From Trichomonas vaginalis G3 (taxonomy: Eukaryota > Parabasalia > Trichomonadida > Trichomonadidae), in assembly GCF_026262505.1 (NCBI RefSeq), contig NC_067205.1, positions 14,260,001 to 14,324,000 on the forward strand: 64,000 bases of DNA, written 5' to 3'. A model generated the notes under the pieces. That model saw nothing but the letters and a program-made list of their open reading frames with translations, ran no database searches and was not told the DNA's origin. The translations under genes were made by a program, and so were the position numbers. Positions 17,919-25,086 of this stretch are shown in pieces. The first letter of the stretch is position 1. Every line of letters begins with the position of its first letter.

Positions 17919-18161
17919 TTAATACGGTTGAGGTGTTGGATTTGGTTGCCAACTAGACTGTGGTGCAGGTTCAGGCTGTTGTATAACAGGAGCTTGTTCT
18001 TCTGGTTCAGGGTCTTTAGGTATAATACCAACAAACTGACCTACTCTTTTACCAATATTTTTGACTCCGTTCCAAATTCCTCTTCCGACAGATTTTATTC
18101 CATTCCATATACCTTTTCCAACTCTTCTGAAGAAGTTTCCTATCTTACTGAAGAAACCCAT
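17919..18161 (-). CDS. Cationic amphipathic protein, 80 aa
   Basis: Residues 1-48 are a strongly basic, Gly/Trp/Phe/Ile-rich amphipathic segment with an internal repeat (VGKGIWNGIKS then VGRGIWNGVKN), followed by a Pro/Gln/Glu-rich tail. This is the build of membrane-active peptides carried by some capsids to cross membranes. The identical protein in element B (23973-24215), down to the last residue, argues for recent exchange. The start follows TTTTTACATATAGTAAA. Its 3' end lies 4 bp from that of the 282-aa gene. Confidence 0.6.
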   Translation of the reverse strand: MGFFSKIGNFFRRVGKGIWNGIKSVGRGIWNGVKNIGKRVGQFVGIIPKDPEPEEQAPVIQQPEPAPQSSWQPNPTPQPY

Positions 18162-18179
18162 TTTACTATATGTAAAAAT

Positions 18180-18542
18180 CTAATGTCCGCCTAGTCTCTT
18201 ACGTTTCCTGTTGAGTTCCATAGCATTCTTTAACTGGAGCTCATACATTCTGTTTCTCCTCTGGTAGAAAACATATTCTGGGTCAACTCCTGTGTTCGCG
18301 TCATCTGCATAAAGTTGTTTATATCCCACTTCAGGGTTTGTATAAAACTCTTTCCATCTCATATTTGCATACCATGGTGGCAAACCTAACGCAGCGTCAT
18401 TTGACATGGCAGTTTGCATTTGTACATCTGTTGGCACTTGACCATAGTTTGCCATTGCAGTTTGTATTCTAACTTCATTTGGAATATTCTCTGGGTTTGG
18501 TTGTCCAGGTTGCTGTGCATTCGCTAAGTTCTGTGCGTCCAT
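18180..18542 (-). CDS. Small conserved Polinton protein, 120 aa
   Basis: The N-terminal third is Gln/Asn/Pro-rich with an imperfect repeat (EVRIQTAMANYGQVP then DVQMQTAMSNDAALG), then an aromatic stretch (LPPWYANMRWKEFYTNP) and a basic C-terminus (NRKRKRLGGH). The family is not known. It is identical in element B (23592-23954). A TTTTTATCTAATATTAA box stands at its start, the TCTA class. A virion or core role is guessed from the neighbours. Confidence 0.55.
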   Translation of the reverse strand: MDAQNLANAQQPGQPNPENIPNEVRIQTAMANYGQVPTDVQMQTAMSNDAALGLPPWYANMRWKEFYTNPEVGYKQLYADDANTGVDPEYVFYQRRNRMYELQLKNAMELNRKRKRLGGH

Positions 18543-18565
18543 TTAATATTAGATAAAAATATCTC

Positions 18566-18697
18566 TTACGAGTACATATACTGAACATTTGCAGGCATTG
18601 GTTCATCTTCATATTCTCTATATCTTTCTGCCACGTCAAATAAATAAATGACACAATGGAAAAAACCTAAAACAAGTAGTCCTATTTCAAACCACAT
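18566..18697 (-). CDS. Small single-span membrane protein, 43 aa
   Basis: The frame overlaps the end of the methyltransferase gene by 16 bp in another frame. The peptide MWFEIGLLVLGFFHCVIYLF has one hydrophobic span (residues 4-20) and an acidic tail (YREYEDEPMP). The same frame with the same overlap is kept in element B (23437-23568), which supports it. It is possibly translated by re-initiation after the methyltransferase. Confidence 0.5.
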   Translation of the reverse strand: MWFEIGLLVLGFFHCVIYLFDVAERYREYEDEPMPANVQYMYS

Positions 18698-19500
18698 TTA
18701 CTTACTAATAAAATTTCTTTATTGTGACACTTTCTCCAGTTTATAGGACCTCTCTCATATTCTATCTTGTCATATATAAACTCATAGTCATGTATGTCCT
18801 CTAACCATCTCATAACGGTTTCCAAACCACTTTTATCGGATGTAAAGTAAAAGCATGGATGGTTATGTAAAACGTCTAAAGTTTCTAAAGAGTCTCTCAA
18901 AGTCCAGTCTACTTGGTATTGAAAATCCCATGTGTTATAGAACGGTGGGTCCACTATAAAGAAAACATTTTCCTTGTCTTTATATTTTTCATACAAATCT
19001 GTCCAATGACATCTCACAAACTCTATACCCTCAATATATTTTTCTATGTCCTCTTTGAAAACATTTGTATAGTTAAGATATAAAACTTTTGACATAAGTG
19101 TTTCAATGTCATGAACTCTTATAGCACCACTATATAATAGTCTAGCAGATATACTATCCCAGTCTATATATTCTGCTTTTTTCAAAACCTCTCTCACAAT
19201 ATTTTTGTTATCTAATGGTATACGTTCCATCTTACCTATAGGTATCTTTTCTTTTAACTCTTTCAATATATTGTTTGTGTCTGGAATATGTTTGAGACGG
19301 TCCATATAGTTGTCGAAGTCATTGCATATAATCTTTGAGTCTGGGAATATTATATGGCACAAATGGGATATATAGAAACTTCCACCGAACAAATCTACAA
19401 ATGTTAGACCATTCGGTAGTTTCTTAAGTTCTCTCAATATAATATCTTTACATTTACTCTTATTTCCAAAGAACGGTAACGGAGGTTTTGTAAAATTCAT
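18682..19500 (-). CDS. D12-class DNA adenine-N6 methyltransferase, 272 aa
   Basis: It transfers a methyl group from S-adenosylmethionine to adenine N6. Motif X-like PLPFFGNKSKCKD is at 7-19, motif I FVDLFGGSFYISHL at about 34-47, and motif IV FIVDPPFYNTWDF at about 178-190, the order of the Dam/D12 family. Length is normal and the frame whole. Element B carries it with one residue different (22634-23452). N6-methyladenine is the main modified base reported in T. vaginalis DNA, so an element-borne enzyme could mark or shield its own copies, which is inference. It is the outermost gene at this end; the start follows TTTTTATTATTATATATAA. Confidence 0.85.
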   Translation of the reverse strand: MNFTKPPLPFFGNKSKCKDIILRELKKLPNGLTFVDLFGGSFYISHLCHIIFPDSKIICNDFDNYMDRLKHIPDTNNILKELKEKIPIGKMERIPLDNKNIVREVLKKAEYIDWDSISARLLYSGAIRVHDIETLMSKVLYLNYTNVFKEDIEKYIEGIEFVRCHWTDLYEKYKDKENVFFIVDPPFYNTWDFQYQVDWTLRDSLETLDVLHNHPCFYFTSDKSGLETVMRWLEDIHDYEFIYDKIEYERGPINWRKCHNKEILLVSKCGLK

Positions 19501-19587
19501 TTATATATAATAATAAAAATGTTTTTACCCGAAAAGTGACAGAAAAGTGACAAAACATGAAAACATATATAATTTGTGAAAAGCGAC

Positions 19588-19770
19588 ACATTATATAATG
19601 TTTTCGACCCAGAAGAAGGCTTCTTCCCAGAAGCAATGGAGGAAGAAGAAGAGTCCTCCGAATTCACACCAGAAGACTAACAATTTTCCGAATAAAAACT
19701 TCATTTATACTAAACATCTTCGGGGCTAGAGGGCACGAAGTGCCTGGAAGCCCCACTACCTTTTTTTTTT
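19588..19770. repeat. Right terminal repeat of element A
   Basis: The region matches 52518-52725 (right end of B) and, inverted, the left ends of B and C. It contains a piece of the 3' coding end of the 300-aa gene that lives at the opposite end of a full element, then AACTTCATTTATACTAAACA, a 33-nt hairpin (19722-19755) with inner stem GGCAC/GTGCC, and ends CCCCACTACC plus T10. Confidence 0.8.
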
Positions 19771-20276
19771 GATTGCATATTAAATGCCATTTAGGAAATA
19801 TCCTCACTATAAACTTTTTCATATTATATGAAAGATGTGATAGAATTGTTTATTTCGTCGTAAAAAAGCTTATTAATAATATATTAAAGTTTGAATTGAG
19901 TCAAAGATATATTTCTAGTGAATACCAATGATATAGATCTCACCCATCTCTCTCTTTTTATATTGTGAAGTGAATCCAAATATGCTATTTTAATAATATA
20001 TAGATGAAATTCATTGTGGAAATGTAAAACCAATTTGAAAATCAACTGTTTTTAAACTTTGACTTATAATTTTTTATTATTTATGACGTTAATTTCAATG
20101 AATTCTTTCAATATTGAATAATAAATTGAGAAGGTGCGGGTCGATTAAAAAAATTGGAGCTTTTAAAAAATAATTGTTTATAACTTTTGCACATGCATGT
20201 GATCTTCACGGGGCAGAGTTGTATAATAACGAACAAATTAGAAAAAATTTAAAACAATAAAATTTACATTGAATGT

Positions 20277-20501
20277 CTAGAAGGCGGGATTTGTTAAGTC
20301 TAATCCTAGTTTTTCAGCTCTTAATAAGTCTAAATCTTCATGTATTAATTTTGATTGAGGGATATCTGTTTTTTTATGATGATGTATTCTTTTAAGTTGA
20401 TTTTCATTTGGCATAGAAGTTACTGGATCGCATTCTATGATATATTGATTTGGGGTGTTGCAATCAACAATAAATCTGATGATTCTACTCTTTGAAGACA
20501 T
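20277..20501 (-). CDS. Small host protein, 74 aa, unknown
   Basis: From the ATG at 20501 the protein reads MSSKSRIIRFIVDCNTPNQY, then ECDPVTSMPNENQLKRIHHH and a helical end (LIHEDLDLLRAEKLGLDL). I place the start here because TCATATTT, a match to the trichomonad initiator TCAYWWTT, lies at 20520-20527, giving a leader of about 24 nt; a longer frame upstream would contain the initiator. A TAAA, the trichomonad poly(A) signal, lies about 12 nt after the stop. I do not recognise the family. Confidence 0.5.
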   Translation of the reverse strand: MSSKSRIIRFIVDCNTPNQYIIECDPVTSMPNENQLKRIHHHKKTDIPQSKLIHEDLDLLRAEKLGLDLTNPAF

Positions 20502-20519
20502 GGAATATCCTAACAAGAA

Positions 20520-20527
20520 AAATATGA
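20520..20527 (-). promoter_or_regulatory. Trichomonad initiator (Inr) of the 74-aa gene
   Basis: TCATATTT on the minus strand matches TCAYWWTT, the core promoter of trichomonad protein genes, at the usual short distance before the ATG. Confidence 0.45.
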
Positions 20528-21000
20528 GAGAAAAAAAATTTAGATTTTTTGACTTATTTGGTGATTTTTTCAATTCATTTTCAATGCGATTCAAAAAAAA
20601 TTATATGGGAACGCAATGAATGATTTCTATTATAATCATATATGAATATGTGAATGTGGCCATACCAAATTATTTGAATGGGTTTGAAATAAACTCCTTT
20701 AGCTTATCAAACGCCAACTTACTTTGAGCGGAATATTGTAATAAACAGAAATTCATCAAAAGTGACAGCTCTCAATTTTTTGACATTTGTAAATTCTAAA
20801 TTGAATGAGAAAAATGAAATAATACTAAGCATAATACAATATTCTAGATTTAATTATAATTAGGAAAAAGTTAGTTTTGAGAGTACTTTTCATAGGCATA
20901 TAGAATGAAATCTTCTGAAAAATAATATCACATAAACTCATATTATTTTCTAATATATAACTATTTTATATAAAAATCAAATTCAATGATCTTAAAAGCG

Positions 21001-21736
21001 AAGGATAAACCTCAAAATTTACGAATATAATGAGTGGAAATATAATGCTTATCTATCATAAAACCATATGAAATATCAATTTTTGCTTTACGCCTAATTT
21101 TTGACGACAATTAGCAAAAAATGTTAAATGTTAACACTCAGTCCATTTGAATATGAAAAATAAAATTGACTTTGATTAAATGTTTTTATTTATCATGCAA
21201 TTCTTCTGGCGACCAAAGATTTGAATAAAAGTTCAAAAAATAAGATAGCTTAAAAAATAATATACGGTAGTGTTTACTAATAGATGAATAGTATATAAAT
21301 TCTATTAAAATGGATTTGATCCAAAAAAATATATAAAATTTGATCATAAATAAAATCGTTTTAAATTACTTCTTCATTTAAATTATAACAATTATTTTTG
21401 GTTTTATATTTTTTGGATCAAATCCATTTTAATAGAATTTATATACTATTCATCTATTAGTAAACACTACCGTATATTATTTTTTAAGCTATCTTATTTT
21501 TTGAACTTTTATTCAAATCTTTGGTCGCAAGAAGAATTGCATGATAAATAAAAACATTTAATCAAAGTCAATTTTATTTTTCATATCCAAATGGACTGAG
21601 TGTTAACATTTAACATTTTTTGCTAATTGTCGTCAAAAATTAGGCGTAAAGCAAAAATTGATATTTCATATGGTTTTATGATAGATAAGCATTATATTTC
21701 CACTCATTATATTCGTAAATTTTGAGGTTTATCCTT
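21001..21736. repeat. Near-perfect 333-bp inverted repeat with 68-bp loop
   Basis: The arms 21001-21333 and 21402-21736 are complementary with only a few differences (for example CTTCTGGCGACC against CTTCTTGCGACC). The loop is AT-rich. A third copy of loop plus one arm lies at 62766-63190 and there continues into DNA that matches the outside of the left arm, so one arm is an inverted duplication of a locus present elsewhere. Confidence 0.85.
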
Positions 21737-21915
21737 AGTAGTATATATGACGGGTTGTGTGACTTTTTTGTAAACGTAAGAATTCATACAATATAGAACG
21801 ATTTTGTATCATTTTTTTAACATATGAAGTAAAAAATGTATGATTCTTACGGTTTTTATTCTTACGTTTTTGAATAAATCAAGATTTAAAAAATTTTCAA
21901 AATTGTAAGACATTT

Positions 21916-22120
21916 AAAAAAAAAAAAAAAAAAAAGGTAGTGGGGCCTCCAGGCACTTCGTGCCTTCTAGCCCTGAGGATGTTTGGTATAATGAAGTTTT
22001 TTTTTTTCTTGGGATGGCCTTCCAGGCACTTCGTGCCTTCTAGCCCATAAAAAGTTTAGTATAAATGAAGTTTTTATTCGGAAAACCTTCTTCTGGGTCG
22101 AAAAACATTATATAATGTGT
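21916..22120. repeat. Left terminal repeat of element B with two tandem hairpins
   Basis: An A20 run (21916-21935) is followed by GGTAGTGGGGCC, a hairpin with inner stem GGCAC/GTGCC (about 21942-21976), a second copy of the hairpin (about 22012-22046), TATAAATGAAGTTTTTATTC and a short piece matching the 300-aa gene's coding end. Element C's left end has the same two-hairpin build; the right ends have one. Confidence 0.8.
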
Positions 22121-22139
22121 CGCTTTTCACAAATTATAT

Positions 22140-22615
22140 ATGTTTTCATGTTTTGTCATGATTTCATCGTAAATGTTTTGTCATGATTTCATCGTAAATG
22201 TTTTGTCATGACTTCATCGTAAATGTTTTGTCAAGACTTCTTCGTAAAATGTTTTGTCATGACTTCATCGTAAATGTTTTGTCAAGACTTCTTCGTAAAA
22301 TGTTTTGTCAAGACTTCTTCGTAAATGTTTTGTCAAGACTTCTTCGTAAAATGTTTTGTCAAGACTTCTTCGTAAATGTTTTGTCAAGACTTCTTCGTAA
22401 ATGTTTTGTCAAGACTTCTTCGTAAAATCAGACAAAAATAAAGTTTAGGGTAGAAGGTTAGATCTAACCTCTTTTCTAACCTCTTTTCTACCCTCATGAA
22501 TTTTCATGATTTCATCGTAAATGTTTTGTCAAGACTTCTTCATCGTACATGTTTTGTCAAGACTTCTTCATCGTACATGTTTTGTCACTTTTCTGTCACT
22601 TTTCAGGAAAAACAT
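22140..22615. repeat. Subterminal minisatellite of element B
   Basis: Tandem copies of ATGTTTTGTCAAGACTTCTTCGT-like units (about 25-30 bp; variants CATGATTTCATCGTAA) run from 22140 to 22435. A core with GTTAGATCTAACC and TTTCTACCC follows, then more units. A has none between methyltransferase and terminal repeat; C has a shorter set at 61660-62000. The same words build the 159-bp unit of the satellite at 29-46 kb. A short open frame within it is only repeat. Confidence 0.85.
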
Positions 22616-22633
22616 TTTTATTATTATATATAA

Positions 22634-23452
22634 ATGAATTTTACAAAACCACCGTTACCGTTCTTTGGAAATAAGAGTAGATGTAAAGATATTATATTGA
22701 GAGAACTTAAGAAACTACCGAATGGTCTAACATTTGTAGATTTGTTCGGTGGAAGTTTCTATATATCCCATTTGTGCCATATAATATTCCCAGACTCAAA
22801 GATTATATGCAATGACTTCGACAACTATATGGACCGTCTCAAACATATTCCAGACACAAACAATATATTGAAAGAGTTAAAAGAAAAGATACCTATAGGT
22901 AAGATGGAACGTATACCATTAGATAACAAAAATATTGTGAGAGAGGTTTTGAAAAAAGCAGAATATATAGACTGGGATAGTATATCTGCTAGACTATTAT
23001 ATAGTGGTGCTATAAGAGTTCATGACATTGAAACACTTATGTCAAAAGTTTTATATCTTAACTATACAAATGTTTTCAAAGAGGACATAGAAAAATATAT
23101 TGAGGGTATAGAGTTTGTGAGATGTCATTGGACAGATTTGTATGAAAAATATAAAGACAAGGAAAATGTTTTCTTTATAGTGGACCCACCGTTCTATAAC
23201 ACATGGGATTTTCAATACCAAGTAGACTGGACTTTGAGAGACTCTTTAGAAACTTTAGACGTTTTACATAACCATCCATGCTTTTACTTTACATCCGATA
23301 AAAGTGGTTTGGAAACCGTTATGAGATGGTTAGAGGACATACATGACTATGAGTTTATATATGACAAGATAGAATATGAGAGAGGTCCTATAAACTGGAG
23401 AAAGTGTCACAATAAAGAAATTTTATTAGTAAGTAAATGTGGTTTGAAATAG
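22634..23452 (+). CDS. D12-class DNA adenine-N6 methyltransferase, 272 aa (element B)
   Basis: This is the same enzyme as in element A with one difference (Arg for Lys in the GNKS(K/R)CKD segment). Motif I (DLFGGS) and motif IV (DPPF) are present and the frame is whole. It is the outermost gene at the left end of B and points inward, the mirror image of A. Between two elements this near-identity shows recent transposition or gene conversion. The start follows TTTTTATTATTATATATAA, as in A. Confidence 0.85.
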   Translation: MNFTKPPLPFFGNKSRCKDIILRELKKLPNGLTFVDLFGGSFYISHLCHIIFPDSKIICNDFDNYMDRLKHIPDTNNILKELKEKIPIGKMERIPLDNKNIVREVLKKAEYIDWDSISARLLYSGAIRVHDIETLMSKVLYLNYTNVFKEDIEKYIEGIEFVRCHWTDLYEKYKDKENVFFIVDPPFYNTWDFQYQVDWTLRDSLETLDVLHNHPCFYFTSDKSGLETVMRWLEDIHDYEFIYDKIEYERGPINWRKCHNKEILLVSKCGLK

Positions 23453-23568
23453 GACTACTTGTTTTAGGTTTTTTCCATTGTGTCATTTATTTATTTGACG
23501 TGGCAGAAAGATATAGAGAATATGAAGATGAACCAATGCCTGCAAATGTTCAGTATATGTACTCGTAA
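23437..23568 (+). CDS. Small single-span membrane protein, 43 aa (element B)
   Basis: Counterpart of 18566-18697 in A, with the same 16-bp overlap with the methyltransferase end, the same hydrophobic span (LLVLGFFHCVIYLF) and acidic tail. Conservation of the overlap in both copies supports translation. Confidence 0.5.
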   Translation: MWFEIGLLVLGFFHCVIYLFDVAERYREYEDEPMPANVQYMYS

Positions 23569-23591
23569 GAGATATTTTTATCTAATATTAA

Positions 23592-23954
23592 ATGGACGCA
23601 CAGAACTTAGCGAATGCACAGCAACCTGGACAACCAAACCCAGAGAATATTCCAAATGAAGTTAGAATACAAACTGCAATGGCAAACTATGGTCAAGTGC
23701 CAACAGATGTACAAATGCAAACTGCCATGTCAAATGACGCTGCGTTAGGTTTGCCACCATGGTATGCAAATATGAGATGGAAAGAGTTTTATACAAACCC
23801 TGAAGTGGGATATAAACAACTTTATGCAGATGACGCGAACACAGGAGTTGACCCAGAATATGTTTTCTACCAGAGGAGAAACAGAATGTATGAGCTCCAG
23901 TTAAAGAATGCTATGGAACTCAACAGGAAACGTAAGAGACTAGGCGGACATTAG
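23592..23954 (+). CDS. Small conserved Polinton protein, 120 aa (element B)
   Basis: Identical in residue sequence to the protein at 18180-18542 in A: Gln/Asn-rich repeat front, aromatic middle, basic KRKRLGGH end. Preceded by TTTTTATCTAATATTAA. Function unknown; placed among virion-type genes. Confidence 0.55.
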   Translation: MDAQNLANAQQPGQPNPENIPNEVRIQTAMANYGQVPTDVQMQTAMSNDAALGLPPWYANMRWKEFYTNPEVGYKQLYADDANTGVDPEYVFYQRRNRMYELQLKNAMELNRKRKRLGGH

Positions 23955-23972
23955 ATTTTTACATATAGTAAA

Positions 23973-24215
23973 ATGGGTTTCTTCAGTAAGATAGGAAACT
24001 TCTTCAGAAGAGTTGGAAAAGGTATATGGAATGGAATAAAATCTGTCGGAAGAGGAATTTGGAACGGAGTCAAAAATATTGGTAAAAGAGTAGGTCAGTT
24101 TGTTGGTATTATACCTAAAGACCCTGAACCAGAAGAACAAGCTCCTGTTATACAACAGCCTGAACCTGCACCACAGTCTAGTTGGCAACCAAATCCAACA
24201 CCTCAACCGTATTAA
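23973..24215 (+). CDS. Cationic amphipathic protein, 80 aa (element B)
   Basis: Identical to the element A copy at 17919-18161. It has the repeated G(I)WNG amphipathic segments with Lys/Arg and a Pro/Gln tail. The start follows TTTTTACATATAGTAAA. It is convergent with the 282-aa gene, 4 bp apart. Confidence 0.6.
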   Translation: MGFFSKIGNFFRRVGKGIWNGIKSVGRGIWNGVKNIGKRVGQFVGIIPKDPEPEEQAPVIQQPEPAPQSSWQPNPTPQPY

Positions 24216-24219
24216 AAAA

Positions 24220-25068
24220 TTATATTTTTACCGTTCGATAGTAGTTGTATATGAAACTAAGTTCTAAGTAAAACGCATGGTATAATGGAATTATTCTTTT
24301 TCTTCCATCTGTAGTAAACCATACTTGAAAGTCTGAAATACTTCCACTTGGTGGTTCGTATAACTTTGTAGGTTTTTCGTAAAAGTCATTTGCCAAGCAT
24401 AAGAAAGAGTTTTGGGCGCCAGAAAATGAAGCATGAACAATAATAGCAGCTGGGTCGAAAACATCTTTAAATAAATATGGTTCATCTCTTGCATATCGAC
24501 TGTAAATATTTGCTAAAGGAAGTTCGACTTTCTGATTTAACATTCTTTGCAAATAATACCATGACATTGCAGTGAATTCTGTATATATTTGTTCGTCTTT
24601 CTTTGGATTGTCTTCGTAGATTTGAAATGACACTTGTGAATTTTGTTTGTCATATACAATTCTCACATAAAGTGTGCTCTCGGTATTTGCATATTCATCA
24701 GCATATTTTGCATAACATGAATTTATTTTATCTTCTATATTTTTTAACGCAGTCTGTAGAGAAGATGAAAGGTCAACTTGTATTAGCTCAATTTCTTCCC
24801 ACATTTTTCGTTTCCCTTCAGATATATAATCTATATGAAACCTTACAATAAATGGAAAACTTTTATCTTCTACAGACACAAACTTCATTCTACGAAAGCC
24901 AATAGCTTTTGTGACAGATGGGTCTCTTAGCCATCTTAATGGGTAGTCAAAACGATAGCCTTCATGCTTTACGGTCTCTGTCTCAAACTTTTGACCGACA
25001 TTAGTAAAAAGTTCATCTAATGGTTTAGTTGTAGCAACTCTTGAATTTTCTTTTTCTATTGGAAGCAT
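24220..25068 (-). CDS. Capsid-region protein with exchanged middle segment, 282 aa (element B)
   Basis: Same length and same ends as the element A protein (17066-17914), but the segment from about residue 64 to 205 differs at roughly half or more of its positions (for example FPFIVRFHIDYISEGKRK against FPFTVGFEVRYYNKEKRM). The secondary-structure pattern is kept. Flanking genes are identical or nearly so, so this is a local replacement or fast change, not general age. It shares an 18-bp two-way promoter with the fibre gene. Whole frame; function as proposed for A. Confidence 0.5.
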   Translation of the reverse strand: MLPIEKENSRVATTKPLDELFTNVGQKFETETVKHEGYRFDYPLRWLRDPSVTKAIGFRRMKFVSVEDKSFPFIVRFHIDYISEGKRKMWEEIELIQVDLSSSLQTALKNIEDKINSCYAKYADEYANTESTLYVRIVYDKQNSQVSFQIYEDNPKKDEQIYTEFTAMSWYYLQRMLNQKVELPLANIYSRYARDEPYLFKDVFDPAAIIVHASFSGAQNSFLCLANDFYEKPTKLYEPPSGSISDFQVWFTTDGRKRIIPLYHAFYLELSFIYNYYRTVKI

Positions 25069-25086
25069 ATTTTATCTAGAATAAAA
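25069..25086. promoter_or_regulatory. 18-bp near-palindromic bidirectional promoter (element B)
   Basis: ATTTTATCTAGAATAAAA, the reverse of the box at 17048-17065, fills the whole space between the divergent starts of the 282-aa gene and the fibre. Confidence 0.65.

Larger units (their letters stand above)
1..19770. mobile_element. Polinton/Maverick element A (left end outside window)
   Basis: This is a Polinton of the trichomonad type. It carries capsid, packaging ATPase, D5-like helicase, protein-primed-type polymerase B, retroviral-type integrase, fibre and adenine methyltransferase genes, and ends on the right in a terminal repeat with a strong hairpin and a T10 run. The left terminus lies outside the window. 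It is broken, with roughly a dozen breaks spread over several genes, but more than half of its genes read whole. It looks young: its right 6 kb is nearly identical to the mirrored part of element B, with one residue different in the 272-residue methyltransferase. No adenovirus-type protease, usual in Polintons, was recognised. Confidence 0.9.
19771..21915. other. Host island between elements A and B
   Basis: This is AT-rich unique DNA with a base composition and short A/T runs unlike the Polintons. It holds one small candidate gene (20277-20501) and a large inverted repeat (21001-21736). No target-site duplication matching the ends of A or B was seen. Nothing else recognised. Confidence 0.6.

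Noticed and set aside
1-19770. Adenovirus-type cysteine protease of Polintons
   Set aside because: No frame with a convincing His/Asp/Gln/Cys pattern was found; it may be missing, outside the window, or too changed to see by eye.
21001-21736. Inverted repeat as LTRs of a retroelement
   Set aside because: Arms are inverted, not direct, with a 68-bp loop and no coding sequence.
22198-22425. 75-codon frame rich in MFCHDFIVNVLSRLLRK repeats
   Set aside because: Lies wholly in the subterminal minisatellite; the protein is the repeat read in frame.
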